Assembly: GCA_903772945.1 (NCBI GenBank)
Contig: CAICTM010000365.1
Span: 1 to 64,000 of the forward strand
Reading direction: 5' to 3'
From: Seminavis robusta
Taxonomy: Eukaryota; Bacillariophyta; Bacillariophyceae; Naviculales; Naviculaceae
Length of the DNA stretch: 64,000 nt
Below the pieces are notes generated by a model that was given only the letters and a program-made list of their open reading frames with translations, was not told the origin of the DNA and did no database searches. Shown here piece by piece: positions 31,225 through 44,180 of the stretch (positions are counted from its first letter, which is position 1; every line of letters begins with the position of its first letter). The position numbers and the translations under genes were made by a program.

Positions 31225-34200
31225 CTAATATTTCTGACAAGTATAGAGTGGATTTGCACTATGACCTGTAGATGAATAATACGTGAGACCTGAATTTCCA
31301 GCGCTTTGTACAAAACAACCTGTGGTCGGAGTTGATGAAACTGTTTCTGTGGCAGCCCACCATGAAAAGACACCACACTGGACTGTGCCAAATTGAGAGA
31401 CACAAGCATTGTAACAAGCAGAAATGGAGCTGTAGGCATTCCAACTTCCAGGACTGACCCAAGTGTAGCTGCTTGGACGGTAGTACTTGCGGCAACAGTA
31501 TCCTGAAAAGTGACCAGTTGAGCATCCTGAAACGCTATTGGACCAAGTGGGAAGTGGTGTTGGCTGTGGTGTTGGCTGTGGTGATGGTGGGTTGGTGGGC
31601 TGTGGTGTTGGTGGGTTAGTGGGCTGCGGTGTAGGTGGTTCAGTTGGTGCCTTTGTGGGTGATTCAGATGGATTAGTTGATGGCATGACAGATGGGGATG
31701 TAGAAGGCACATCCGATGGACCGTGACTGGGGCTAGTGGAAGGTACATCTGATGGGGTAGTGCTAGGGTTCAAGGATGGAAGATCTGAAGGACTGACGCT
31801 AGGGAGCAATGATGGCCTGTCAGATGGGCTTGTGGAAGGCAACTTTGATGGAGTTGATGATGGTGCTGAAGATGGCACCATTGATGGACTGGAGCTTGGG
31901 CCTGATGAAGGCGATGATGATGGTTTGATGGAGGGCAACATTGATGGGATTGATGATGGAGATGCAGAAGGAATTCTAGACGGGCTAGAGCTTGGATTTG
32001 TGGATGGGAATGAAGAGGGGCTTGTGCTGGGGCTTGAAGATGGCATGTAAGAAGGCTTGGTGCTTGGAATCACAGAAGGAATATCTGATGGGCTCAGTGA
32101 AGGCAATGTAGATGGACTGGTACTGGGACTCTCAGAAGGCAAGTCAGATGGACTGGTGCTGGGAAGTTGGGATGGTACATCTGACGGGCTTGTTGAAGGA
32201 ATTTCAGACGGACTGGTGCTGGGAATCACTGAAGGCAGGTCAGATGGATTGCTACTGGGGGTGGTGGATGGGGTATCAGAAGGACTGGTGCTTGGAACCA
32301 CTGAAGGAGCATCAGAGGGAGTTGAGCTGGGATCCACAGATGGCACCATCGATGGACTAATAGAAGGTAGGCTGGATGGGTAGATGCTGGGGGTGGTCGA
32401 TGGCACGCTTGATGGAACAACTGAAGGGCTGGCTGAAGGTGGTGATGATGGACTCATGCTTGGTACATTGCTTAGGCTAGGGTTCCCGGATGGCATATTG
32501 GATGGGCTACTTGATGTTGTTGGACTTGTAGTGGGATTCCCTGGGGTTACTGTGGGTAGTGAGGAAGGAGGGGATGTTGGTATCATTGAGGGGTAGGAAG
32601 AAGGAACCGAAGAAGGGATGGCTGAAGGTTGTGAGGATGGTTGATTACTAGGTGCATTGCTTAGACTTGGGCTCTCTGATGGAATTTGTGATGGAACACT
32701 AGAAATGCTTGGGCTGGTAGTGGGACTCCCTGGGGTAATGGTAGGGAGTGAAGAAGGGGTAGCTGATGGGGCTGTTGAGGAACCATCAGAAGGTGGTGAA
32801 GATGGGCTATCACTTGGTTCATGGATTAAACTTGGGAACTCCGATGGGCTTAGGGATGGAGCACTAGAAAGGGTTGGGCTGATAGTGAGACTCCCTGGGG
32901 TAATGGTAGGGAGTGTGGAAGGGGAAGATGATGGCTCTCTTGATGGACCATCAGAAGGACTCAAACTGGGGCTGGCTGATAAGGTGACACTTGGCGATGT
33001 GGAGGGATTTGTTGATGGCAAAATCGACGGAACTTCTGATGGAGCTGTGGATGGGCTTCCAGATGGCTGGGTCGTTGGGCTTGCAGTTGTAGGGCTGACA
33101 GTTGGAGAACCTGGGGTAACTGTTGGTGCAGGTGATGGTTGGGCCATAGGGCGTTTTGTGGGGTTGTTGGATGGACTGCTAGTGGGGCTGTTTGATTGCA
33201 CGCTGGTTGGAAAAACTGAAGGTGTTGTTGATGGCATGAGAGAAGGTAAAAATGAAGGTCCTGTTGAGGGAACTCCTGATGGGCTTTCAGTTGGTGTGGT
33301 GGATGGAATTGCACTCATTGGACTGACTGTGGGGTTTCCTGGTGTCACGGTTGGTGCTGATGAAGGGTTTGATGTAGGTTGGTTGGAAGGACTGGTTGAT
33401 GGTGGAACGGATGGGATGGTGGATGGTTGTAAAGAGGGCACGTTTGAAGCCTGGAATGAAACGTCTGTAGTTGGACTACTCGATGGCATGTCAGATATGC
33501 TTACAGAGATCTCGAGGAATACAGAGATGGCCACAATTTCAGCCGTGTTGAGGGCACTTGTATATTGTTCAAGGAACAAATCTTCTTGAGAAGACTCAAT
33601 GAGAGTGCTCCCTGCAGCTTGTGATGCTGTAATTGTGAAGCTTACAAATGACATCTGAAGGTTTCTTCCACCCCATAGCTGGTTAGCATGTGCTCTGACC
33701 TGGGCATCATTTGCACCTGACTTGCTTGACATGACAATTGTCTCTACCATAGGTGAGCAAGAGCTACCCTGGTGGACTGCAGTTAGTGCAGCGGTGAAGG
33801 CTAGAGTCATTGCTGAGACTCCCACTGACATGATATCTCCAGCGAACCCAATAGTGTAGCCGGACTCCACCGACACCAAATGGGAGTCACATGCAGCAGG
33901 TGTTGCACTCGGTGACACACTGGGTGTTCCACTAGGGAATAAATTTGGTGCAGTTGATGTACTGGGTGATTCACTGGGCATGGTGCTATCACTGCTATTC
34001 ATGACACTTGGAGAGGCACTCGGTACTGTTGATGTACTGTGTATGTTACTTGGCATGGTGCTGAAGCTTGTACTATTGGTACTGCTCGGAACCATGCTGG
34101 GTTCAGTTGATGTACTGGGTATGTTACTTGGCATGGTGCTGGAGCTTGTTCTATTGGTACTGCTCGGAACCATGCTGGGTTCAGTTGATGTACTGGGTAA

Positions 34201-37200
34201 GGCACTTGGCATGGTGCTGGCACTTGTATTATTGGTAGTGCTTGGAACTGTGCTTGGAGCTGTACTGGGTTCAGTGGGTGCACTGGGCATGTCACTTGCC
34301 ATGATGGTTGTGTCATCCGTTCTGCTGGGAGCCACACTTGGCTCAGTGGATGTGCTCAGAGGAATGCTTGGAACTGTGCTTGGTTTGTTACTGTTGGCAC
34401 TGGGTGTGATACTGCCATCATTTTTTGGAAGAAGAGTGGGCTCATCTGTAGGCTCCCTGGTTGGTACACTGGATGGCACCAGAGTGGGCTCCCTGGTTGG
34501 TGACAGAGTTGGCATCTTAGATGGAAAGGCTGTTGATGTAACAGTGGGTTCACTTGAACTTCTTGTCGGTGAATCGCTAGGAGCACTAGAGTCAGCAGCG
34601 TTAGGCATTGAGGACACTGGTCCAATAGTGGATGCCTGAGACGTGCTGTTGTCACTTCCTGCTGGTACTGGACTGCCCACAGATGCAGTATTATTTGGCG
34701 ATGACTGGCTGGGCAGGGGTGGACTTGTATCACTTGTTCCATTCGATTGTGGACTGGATGCTGGATTTGCCGAAGTTGCATTACCAGAGCTGTCTACACG
34801 TGACAATGTACTATTGCCTGCCACAGCTGTTTCTTGCGCACCAGACGAATTTGATTCAGTGTGGCCAGCTGTAAGCCCTTCTTCAGTGACATTAGAAGAT
34901 CCAGTCTCCAAAACTGACTCTGTTGTGATGTTCATGGCTCCAGCAGGGGTGGCAATGGGGGCTGCCACATCGCCAGATGTGGCATTAGAAGAACCAGAAC
35001 CAAGATTCTCTGCTACTGTTGAGGATGTAGTGTTGTTTGCTGTACCCCGGTCATTGGGTAACCCTTGGTTGGAGGTAACATTTGAAGAAGCAGTAGAACT
35101 GGCTGCTTGATATCCTCCTGTCACATTGTTGGAGGCTGGGGGTTGAGGAGGGGGTGCTGGTTCTGATGTACTGTTGCCTAACTCTCCAATCATTGTGTCT
35201 GAGGGTGCAGTTCCTACAGTACCGCTTGAGTTTGACTCGGTGTCAAGACCAGCAGGAATGATTGGGCTTTGGGTTGATGGGCTTGCCGTTGGACTCCCTG
35301 GTGTTACTGTTGGCAATGCTGTAGTTGGACTGCTGCTGGGACTTCCCGGCAAAACTGTAGGGTTTGCCCTGGTTGGAGCCACACTGGGACTACCCGCTGT
35401 CACTGTAGGAGCAGCAGTCGATGGGCTGGATGATGGGCTTCCTGGGGTAACAGTTGGAGTTTCAGTTGTTGGGCTGGTAGTAGGGACTGCTTCTGGAGAA
35501 AGTGTGGGGAAGCTGGTAGGAGTTGCAGTTGGGTGTTGGGTTTCCACGGAAGACAATGAAAGAAGGTTTGCGTTCTGTTCATTCTGGTTCTGGATTTCCA
35601 TCACTGTTTCGCTGATGCTAACCGTCCCAACACCACCAGCTTCTTCTGCAATACTACCAAGGCCACTGTCACCACCGACATCTCCATTAATGCTGCCTGA
35701 TTCTCCTGCAGCTTCTGATTCCAAAACTTTCTCAGAGGATTCTATAACACCTCGCAAGATCTCCTGACAGTCATTGGAGTTTGGATTTTCCAAGCAGGTC
35801 CCCAGAGTCTCTACATCCACACTTGTTTCATCCAGGATATTCTTGCAGAACTCAGACTGTCCGTTCTCAGTTGAAGATTCTTCAACACAGTCCTCAATGG
35901 TTGACAGCTCGCTCTTGACAAAAGGTGTCCGGATTGTCCCATTGTTTGCTTCTACCAGCTGCATGGCTTGTCCAATGGTGGCACCTCCAATTTCATTGAC
36001 TGCTGCAGCTTCCACGTCCACCTCTCCATCTTGGGTTACAGCCATGGTAGAACCGAAGATGACTTCTAACTGGAAGCTATCATCATCAGTGCTGTTTGAA
36101 CCAACAATGCTTAGATCAAGATTACGTCCATCCTTTTGCAGGGTGGTATCAATGTTGAATCCAAAGGAGGCAGCAAAAAGAGGAAAGAACTCAGCCATGT
36201 CAAAGTTTCGGGTCCCAAAGATGTTCTTCAATCTTCTCTGAAAACAGGCATGCTGATGCTCAGTTAGGCTGCAGGTATGTTCCATGCGTCTCCTTCCTCT
36301 GGCAGTGGTATCAGGCCCGTCTGGGAGTTCAAACAAGGGTTCATGATCTGGACAACCAACACAGCCAACATAAGCCATCCAAGAGGTTGAGGTGATGCTG
36401 TTGGCAACCAACTCTTGATACTCTTCTTGAGAAGTGTTAGTTCGGTAGAGCCATTCAGCAAGTGGGTTACGTTTCTGTTCAGGGACCTGTGGGGTCAATG
36501 GAACAGAAGGATTTTCATGAATGGTAAAGTTTGCATCAGTGGAGTTGTTGCCACTAACAACTGTTCCATTGGTAGAGTTCAGCACGCTGCCATTTGAGGC
36601 CAGTCCAGAGCTGTTGGAAGCATTACCAAGGAGAACGTCGGTCCTGTTTATGGAGTTGGAGAAGTCAGCCAATAGTGCTGCTTCAATCAGTTCTTCATCA
36701 CCAAAATCACCAAAATAGCCTGGCAGGAAGATGCTGTGGGTCCTGTTGGTGGTAAAGTTGCCCCAGTCAGTCTCCCAATCAACGACCTCTGCAAAGTGCA
36801 AGACACGATAATACTGATCCAAGCACATTCCCTGATACAATGAAATAGTTTGTGTGAGATCTATCAAAATCAAACTCACCCTGAACCCCAATTGAAAGCC
36901 CCAAATTGTGAGCATACTTACAGTAATCTCGTTGTAGACATCCCTGAACAGAATCTCAAGAAGCTTCTTCTTGCGAGAAGAAAACAGGGTATCAGGTGGC
37001 ATCCCCATGATTTGAAGCTCCAGAAAGCCCACCTTTAGCATTGACTGATCTGAGCACACTGGTGGCACAAAGTCATCAACAATTGGGGGAAGTGGGGGAG
37101 GAGCAGGGGCTGGTGTGGGAACCATAGCCCCTCTGGACACTGCTGCTGCTGCTACTGCGGCTAAGTTCAAAGGAAGGGAATACAATAATTTGGTTAGTAA

Positions 37201-38276
37201 TTTGGATATGATGGCAAAGGGACCCACATGGGGTATTGTACATACCCACACTAACTGCGACTGCAGCTTGGGTTGCTGCTCCAGCACCAGCAGCAGCTCC
37301 AGCCAATCCAGCCACACCCGACAATCCTGCAAAGAAACGACACATTTTACTGTGAGTGTGGAGAACACAAATTGCTCCACTCTAAGTAACCATGACTGTT
37401 AAGCCTTACCTCCGGCCGCAGCTCCAGCTGCCCCGGCACTAGCCGCTCCAGAAGCAGATGCACTGGCAGCACCTTGAGCCTGTAAAACCATCCAAAAGTG
37501 AGAAGCAAAGGCAAGATATTGAGATTTTGATCATGACAAACGGGTGACTCTGTAGTTACTAGAAGCAGACATACCGCAGATGTTGCCATTTCTGCTACAC
37601 CAGGAGGTGGTCCTACAAATCCACCAGGAGGAGCCGGTCCTGCCATGCCTCCTCCGAAGCCGGCACCGCCACTTCCGCCACCACCACCACCACCACCACC
37701 ACCACTTGATGTTCCCATACTGAATGGATCAAAGGTGGCCCCTCCGGCATTATCAAGAATTTCCTCAACTGCAGCATTGTTTCCGTCTTCTCCATCTGGT
37801 GTACGGGTCATCTTCCCTGCTACAGTCATCATGATTCCGATGATCATATTGTTCAGGGGTGCCAGCATGTTCATGAGAAACCCACAACCAATCATCTCCA
37901 AGAATGTCCAGAAGAAGCTAGTTCTGATGGCTTCTTCCCTCATTTCAGCAGAATTGATAGAGCCAATTTCCTCGCCATCGCTTACATAGCTACCGGCCTC
38001 ATGATCAAGAAAGGCTGAGTCATCTTCCTCCTTTTGTTTACATTCAAAATCATCCTCTTCTTCATCTTCCTTCTCGTTGTGGCTGGCAAGTTCATTTTCG
38101 GTGCATCCATTTTCAGATCCCTTTTCGACCTCATCATAGTCCATTTGGCTCTCAATCAGGTCATCGTCACGTTGGCTCTCGATCAGGCCATCGCGACGCT
38201 GGTTCTCGATCAGGCCATCGTGGCGTTGGCTCCCGAAGAAGCCGTTCTCAATGAGAGACTTGGAAAAGAAAGGCAT
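31225..38276 (-). CDS. Giant Ser/Pro/Thr-rich surface protein (mucin-like, possible adhesion or wall protein)
   Basis: Five exons keep frame: 38276-37575, 37479-37410, 37326-37246, 37160-36922 and 36831-31225, giving 2,232 residues. If ATG 38456 is used there are 60 more, including poly-Thr. The N terminus has acidic repeats (DGLIENQRR/DGLIESQRD), a hydrophobic segment (FFWTFLEMIGCGFLMNMLAP), poly-Gly and Ala-rich exons. An ordered ectodomain with Cys pairs follows (CVGCPDHEPLF, CSLTEHQHACFQRR). Then come hundreds of residues of TPGSPTxSPT, SPSDVPSTSPS and PTREPT repeats, with a second folded island at ~1170-1310 (GYTIGFAGDIMSVGVSAM). It ends in a ~110-residue Cys-rich C-terminal domain (GYCCRKYYRPSSYTW). 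Such PSxxPS proteins are typical of diatom surfaces, walls and adhesive secretions; the exact role is inferred. The last intron (90 bases) lacks a stop, so its retention would keep frame. Confidence 0.8.
31545..33480 (-). repeat. Tandem SPS/DxPS codon repeat in the giant protein gene
   Basis: Degenerate units of about 8-12 codons encode SPSDxPSxxPSTSPS and PTxTPGSPTxSP. They are imperfect at DNA level but clearly periodic. The region is slippage- and recombination-prone, so the true copy number may differ from the assembly. Confidence 0.85.
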
Positions 38277-38456
38277 GTTGCTGTTGTCGTCGTTGTTGTT
38301 GTTGTAGTCGATCGTAGTCGTTGTCGTCGTCGTCGTCGTCGTCGTCGTTGAGCGTCGAGAATAAGAGTAAAGTAAATGCTTGCGGTTTAGCTTTTCGACT
38401 GCAACCTTTGCGGTCCGCATGCCTGGGTGCGACCTTCTTTTTGCGCCTGGTTCCAA

Positions 38457-39808
38457 GATTTCAACTGCACTGCCCTTATTGGGGATCCACCCAAGGCAAA
38501 TTGCGATTTAAAAGGTAGTTTTCCTTCAACTGGGCACTTTAAACCATTTTGTGGTGGTCATTGTTGGTCGGCATTGCGCTTGAATATGACTGCATATCGG
38601 TCGGGCGCGCGTTTGGACCATCTTGGGTTGTGACCCAGACACCGGTACAAGTATGTCGAATCATCAGAAGTCAGAAGCTCTCACACCACCAGCTCAACTC
38701 ACCACCTCGCACCTCTTTGGATGTCAACCTTTAATTAAAATGAGACATTGTTTTACATACTCCGTGCACTATTGTACCGGTACGCTAGGTACACCAGTAG
38801 CTCAGTTTCAGTACCGGTAGGAATGGTCATTATGAGTCGGGTAGCTTCTTTGTCTTGTTGTGGATGTCGGTCGAGTACCTTGTTTTCGTGCAACACTTTG
38901 AACTTGTCCACGGCCCAAAGCAACATCCAGAGGTAGTTAATCACTGCAGCACCAGTGTTAGTTGGCCCAGGGCGTCCTAAAACTAAATCAGCAGCTGGAG
39001 TGGTCAAGGAATGTCTTGTTGTTGCTGGATGGCTGACAGCATCCCTTCTGTAGTTGATACGGTATGCAACCACTTTTCGTTTTCCGAATTCCGAGAAATA
39101 GGGGACTGTAGCGAAGTGTGACTGCTGCGAAGTGTGACTAGTGTCAGATTCCCTAAAGTGAATAAACCGGTACCATGGTACCGGTACATGTACTTCTACC
39201 CCTACGTGTACTCTGTATACAGTACTAATGTTACATTTACTCCTTTGCTGCTGTAAAAGAAGAGATATCAATATGGCCTTAATTATGACCGATTCGGATG
39301 ACGTATGACATACCTCATAACATTACCTCACCCCTTTCTTGGATGTCAACTCTCATAATTAAAATACCGGTACCGGTGTTGGTACCTTGAAGTTGGAATG
39401 AGACATGAGACATTTGTTTTACTAGTAAATAGTAAAAGGTCTGGTCATTATGACTCGACTCGACTAACTCAGCGAGTCATTCGAGTCAACGAGTCACGAA
39501 TAAAGGTCGAGTCACTTTTGCTTTGTTCTGCATCGATTGAAAGATTCGATTTGATTCGAATCGTAGGCTCTGGAAAGTTGAGAGAGCCAGCCGAATGGCA
39601 GTTGCCATTCGGCTGGCAGCACTTGGGGGGCTCCCAGAGCTCATTATCCACATCCTTAAATCCCAGTAACAAACAACCCAACCGCAAAGGCAATGGCACT
39701 ACGTAACAAAGGCAATGGAATCAGGCAATGGAATCGCACCCAAGCAACAGTAACAAACAAACATGCACTAACAAACATAGTTTAGCTAGCTAGCATTGGC
39801 TACTATTA
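38457..39808. other. Intergenic spacer ending at assembly gap
   Basis: GTAC/CCGG palindrome clusters occur at ~38776-38820 and 39163-39190, and a near-perfect GGTACCGGTGTTGGTACC near 39368-39386. Microsatellite-like GACTCGACTCGA and an inverted repeat (CAGCCGAATGGCA/TGCCATTCGGCTG, 39591-39617) are present. A minus-strand frame (38753-39271) is not convincing. Confidence 0.4.
39591..39618. repeat. Perfect inverted repeat (hairpin)
   Basis: CCAGCCGAATGGCA is directly followed, after two bases, by TGCCATTCGGCTGG, giving a 14-base-pair stem with a minimal loop. A terminator, RNA hairpin or transposon scar is possible; the function is unknown. Confidence 0.8.
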
Positions 39809-39824
39809 NNNNNNNNNNNNNNNN
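39809..39824. other. Assembly gap (16 N)
   Basis: Sixteen undetermined bases join two sequences. The right side begins inside repeat DNA related to the element copies at 46-49 kb, so order and spacing across the gap are uncertain. Confidence 1.
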
Positions 39825-39879
39825 GGAATTTTGCCAGTGCATTTCCAGAATACAGCCAGAGTTTTAGCCAGGGTTTCGG

Positions 39880-40090
39880 CAAATTTTTTGGAATCCGCCA
39901 AGTCGGCAATATAGCATAATTTTTGGAATCCGCCAAGTCGGCAATATAGCATACGTAGTAAATTGTGTAGTAAATTGTGTAGTAAATTGGGTAGTAAATT
40001 GGGTAGTAAATTGTGTAGTAAATTGTGTAGTAAATTGGGTACGGCCAAGTCGGCAATACAGCATGCGTAGTACATTGGGTAGTAAATTGG
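39880..40090. repeat. Direct repeats and a 12-bp tandem repeat next to the gap
   Basis: A segment with GGAATCCGCCAAGTCGGCAA and TATAGCATA occurs twice (~39890-39951), with a shorter third copy near 40040. Between them is a tandem array of about seven 12-base units GTAGTAAATTGK (39955-40038). Confidence 0.9.
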
Positions 40091-41330
40091 GTACCCACAC
40101 AGGAATCACCACCAAAACACAGGAAATAAAGAGATGAATCCAGCCGGAGGATTGACTGTTGCCAAACAATGACGACGATCTTGTTCAGGCTCTTGTTCAA
40201 GTTGGCGAAATGAACAAGATCGGCAAAGTTGTTGTCCACAGTCAACTGTTGCCTTTGGTTGATTATTGCCGCCACTGATATAGTAGGGCTGGAGTTCACA
40301 GAGCCTCCGTAAGCGACCGACCGACCGATCAGAGCCTCCGTAAGCGACCGACCGACCGATCGACCAATTGGTAGCAGCCTCTCTCCTGTCTTGTTACATG
40401 TATTCAGAGCGATTGATCCCCTGAAAAGGACTCAACAATGGTAGCAAGAGGTAAGAGAATAGAAAGCAAGGAATAGATACTGAAGAAAGAAACAACCACA
40501 TACTACTTGACCGTCAGCGGCCGAGATATGACTACCACGAGAGAAAAATATTGTCAAAATTTTGTCATTGTTGTCGCAGTTTGGACGAATCTGGGCCCTT
40601 TGGAAGCGTTGTCGGCAACCAAAGAGGAGGTTGTCAGCGATGACTGTAGGCGTCGGCCTGCAGCAACAATGTCACCAAGTCATTTAGGAGGAGGAGTTTG
40701 TCGTATTTTCCCTCATCATCGGCCAGATGATTTTGTAGATGATGTTCTTGTTGTCTGTGTGGCCGAGAACTGACTGCCATCCCACGGTCCATATAATTCA
40801 ATGAGGGATGTCTTTCCAATCTCCATATAATTCAATGAGGGATGTCTTTCCAATCTGCACCGAAGGCGTTCAACTGAGTGAGTTTTGGTAGCTGCCACCT
40901 TTGGTAGCTGCCACCATAGTAAAGCTTTCGACTCACCTGTTGACTTACCCTTGTTATCCAACCTGACTATCCATGGCCGAGAATTGACTGCCATCCCAAG
41001 GTTCATAGTTCATAGAATTCAATGAGGGATGGCTTTAGAATCTGCACCGGAAAAGGACGGCTTGAGTGAGGCTTGATAGAAGAGGTACGACGATTCGAAG
41101 GACGGCTTGAGTGAGGCTTGATAGAAGAGGTACGACGATTCGAATAAATAAACTTGAATAAATAAACTTAACTGTTGACGCTCGAGCTTGGATTTCTCTG
41201 CTTGGATTTCTCTGCTGCTGAATACCATAAAAGTCAGTACTGCGCCTTCAATAATGACACACTTGACACACTTGATCATAGGCTTACCTCGTAATAGTAG
41301 TAGTAGTACATGTAGTGACCGATCAGCCAC
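40085..41330 (-). mobile_element. Degenerate copy D of the repeat-element core
   Basis: The segment matches the core of copies A-C on the minus strand: CACAGGAATCACCACCAAAACA, GGGCTGGAGTT..ACAGAGCCTCCGTA, GGCCGAGAACTGACTGCCATCCC and TTCAATGAGGGATGGCTTT. It is rearranged, with two or three repeated TTCAATGAGGGATG modules and an exact tandem duplication of a ~45-base stretch (AAGGACGGCTTGAGTGAGGC...) at ~41048-41145. The 152-bp minisatellite expected beside it is absent; the 12-bp array and the assembly gap lie there instead. Confidence 0.65.
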
Positions 41331-43880
41331 TCAGTGCATTTTAAAGAAAGACGGCCGAGATCTGACTGAACACAGTGCCAAGAAGAGTAAGAGCTGGCTG
41401 TCGAGGGTATCAAGACAGCAGACAGTAGATAGCAGACGGCAACGTGGCAACGGCAATGGCAATGGCAAAAGCAACAGCAACGGCAAAAGCAACAGCAACA
41501 GCAAAAACAATAGCAACAGCAACAACCGAAGCAACAAGCACCATTGCTTTAACCCCACTGGTTCCTGGTGTGCATTTCACTTGCACCAGCCACCATTGTG
41601 TTGGTGCATCTGGCATGCTGGTACCGATACATTAATGTGCGAGGCTGGCTTTGGCTCTTCTCTGGTGGACCTCGAGCCCTGTTCAAATAGCTCGAAAACA
41701 CCCAAAAAGAGGGCTCTTTTCCCAAAACCAACTGCTTGCTTCAGCCAACTTGCCACAAAAGTTAGCTGGAGAACTGGGAAAGCTAACCATTACATTGCTG
41801 GATCAAAGCTGAAAGCTAGTGGAAAACTCTGGAGAACTAACCTGTAGACAAAAAAAAAAACGACCAAAGCGAACTATCCGAATTCTCCCAACTCTCCTCC
41901 TTTTCTCCAGGCTCCCCGCCAACTTTCCGGCTGCGCCCGGAAAGTTGGGATTTTTGGCTTTGGGCAAACAACTCTACCGGACGAGAACGAAGATGACCAA
42001 TCTTTCTTCAGGACGCAAGAGATACCGGCAGCTACCACTGCTACCGGTACTACACCTAATTCATACTAGCTTCATTCCTATTATGGAAGTGACAATCCTC
42101 TTGAGAAGCTACCAGTACCGGTAGTCTTGCTCCTCCAGAATCAGTGCAGTTTCACACCGTGGTGGCAAACGCGTGGATGTGGACGAGAGGGATGCCAAAA
42201 CGCGTCGCTCCACAAGTTGCTCCATCACATTCCTTTACCAGCTAATTATAGCGATTGACAATGCCAAGCCATGGTGATGCTTTTCTCGCTGGCAAGCTTC
42301 CGTGTGCCGGATGGATGGGGATGAGACGACACCGCGCAACGAGTCGAGTCCTATCCAACAACAACGACAATCTTCAAGAGACGAAATCCAAGACGATTTT
42401 CCCACCAAGACATACAGTATAATTGGGCTAACAAAAAGTGGAATATCAGAGACTGTCTCTCCTCCATGGATGACTTTTTCTCGTGAATTGGCAAGACAAA
42501 TGGGCTCTCAACGCTGGAGGGCGTATTGGCGTGGACATGCCTGTCCACGTTCTCAGGCTACTGTGGCAAGTGGAAAGCAATCAAAATACAAACGGCGTTG
42601 CCAAGGAAACGGCGGATATCTTGGTTCTAGTGGGAGAAAGGAACAGAGGAGACATTCGGCAGGAGAGCTCCAAAGCACATCGACCTACATGTATTATTGG
42701 GGCCAAACGGTAATTCTTGGGATGTAGTCTCGATGATTAAAAATCTTTGCTTCCGTGATGGCTCGAGCATAGCAACAAGGCTGCCTTTCGGGTACAAGGA
42801 TAGAGCAAGTATTCGTTACTAGTTTCCTAGGAGCTGACAAGACGTCATGTTGCCTTCAACCACATCGCCGTCGGATTTCATACAGTAGTCGGCCATTGGA
42901 GACAGAACGAAGCCTTTGGCGCAAACTTGACAGTTGTGGGCAGGCTTCCGCAACATCATCATCCCGCCTCCTTGTGCAAGGAGAGGACGCCACCAATATA
43001 TAGACGAGTCAACAGGATTCGATTCGGTACAGGAGTCGTAGGTCCGTAACACGTAACTTGAAGCTGACTGCTCTTTACTCTTGACCCCGCCACTGGAGAT
43101 GGCATCTCTCTTCCACTGCCATCTCTGCTGGCGCGATGATGTGACTGAATGTACGTAGCTACTAGCTGGCTACAGTAGTTGCTTCTGTGTTGAAGAAAGA
43201 CGAGATGGCAAGGAGCAAGAAGTAAAGAAGATGCGGATGATGTGTGAGAGCCTTCTACGCTGTACAGCTTCTATACAAGAACGAACCCCGTGGACCTCCT
43301 GCTGGCGCAATGAAAGAATGGTGAAAACGGTTGGTGTCACTCCGTAGCGGGCAACAGTGAGCCAACCATCTAGGCACCCAGACTCGTCGCAGCTCCCGTC
43401 CGGTCCACGCACACACAGACAAAGCAACCTCTTGGTTCTTACGGTACAAGAATGGTCGAGTCGGGCTTCGGCTTCGCCTTGTTTTACGTTGTCGCCATTG
43501 CTCAGAAAAAGTCAACAAGGCGGCAACTTTCTGGCAAAGAGAGCCAAAAGAATGCAAGGACTTCGGTTGTTTCCTTCGTGAGAATCTATCGCTTCAAGTT
43601 GAGCGAAGAGCATCCCTTTTCAGAGCCCCCACTAGCTATAGCTAGCTAAAGAGTTCTGGTTTCGAGAATATGATGCAGGTTGCGAAGTACTTGTGTAGAC
43701 GGAGCCTTGAGCGTCCTTCAGCTTGAGTGTCCTTGAGGTTCTGGGTCGCCGACGAAGGTGCTTCCAGCCAAACTGCGAATCTCTATGGAACGAATCCCAA
43801 CTACTACGTACGTGTTACCGTACCGTCGTAGCTGTACCTGTAACGGCACGGTAGTACCGACACTGTAAGTTTTGTACACC
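41331..43880. other. Gene-poor region, no supported gene
   Basis: A CAACGGCAAAAGCAAC-type microsatellite is at 41440-41540, giving Asn/Ser-rich frames I do not accept as genes. Frames at 42302-42727 and 42483-42713 overlap each other and lack recognisable features. A GTAC cluster is at ~43800-43862. Confidence 0.35.
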
Positions 43881-44180
43881 ATGAGTTCTTCCATACCGAG
43901 AGCCTCCTTGATCAGGGTTGTTGCTGTGTGTGCTGCCTCTGAAACCTCATCACGTGCTGCAAAGCTCGCTTCGCCCCAGGGCATCTACTGTAGATCACAA
44001 CGCGGAATGATTGATTCCGGGGTTCTTGTATCCCATCCAACTTCAAGTCAGGTTTTGAAACCAAAGGCGATCCAATCCCATACCCAGCAGCTAAAGCAAC
44101 CACCAGGAGTTTTCTTTCAGCCCCGCCATCCTCAGGCTCACAATTTCAGAACCAACACAAAACAACAACAATTTAATACC

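Noticed and set aside
31538-33589. Long plus-strand frames rich in Gly/Asp/Val (DGLxxGxxxG)
   Set aside because: They are the complementary reading of the Ser/Pro/Thr repeats in the giant minus-strand gene. The minus strand has introns, a signal of folded domains and a Cys-rich end; the plus strand does not.
38753-39271. Minus-strand frame of 172 codons
   Set aside because: A faint likeness to a diatom DLVLGRP-type motif was considered, but the flanking HPGN-like residues are absent. The frame runs through GTACC repeats.
41188-41847. Plus-strand frame of 219 codons, Asn/Ser-rich
   Set aside because: It is built from a CAACGGCAAAAGC microsatellite and starts inside a degenerate repeat copy. 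No conserved feature.
42302-42727. Plus-strand frames with KWALNAGGRIGVD or ARQMGSQRWRAYW
   Set aside because: Two overlapping frames look mildly protein-like, but neither shows a domain, a supported start or splice sites.
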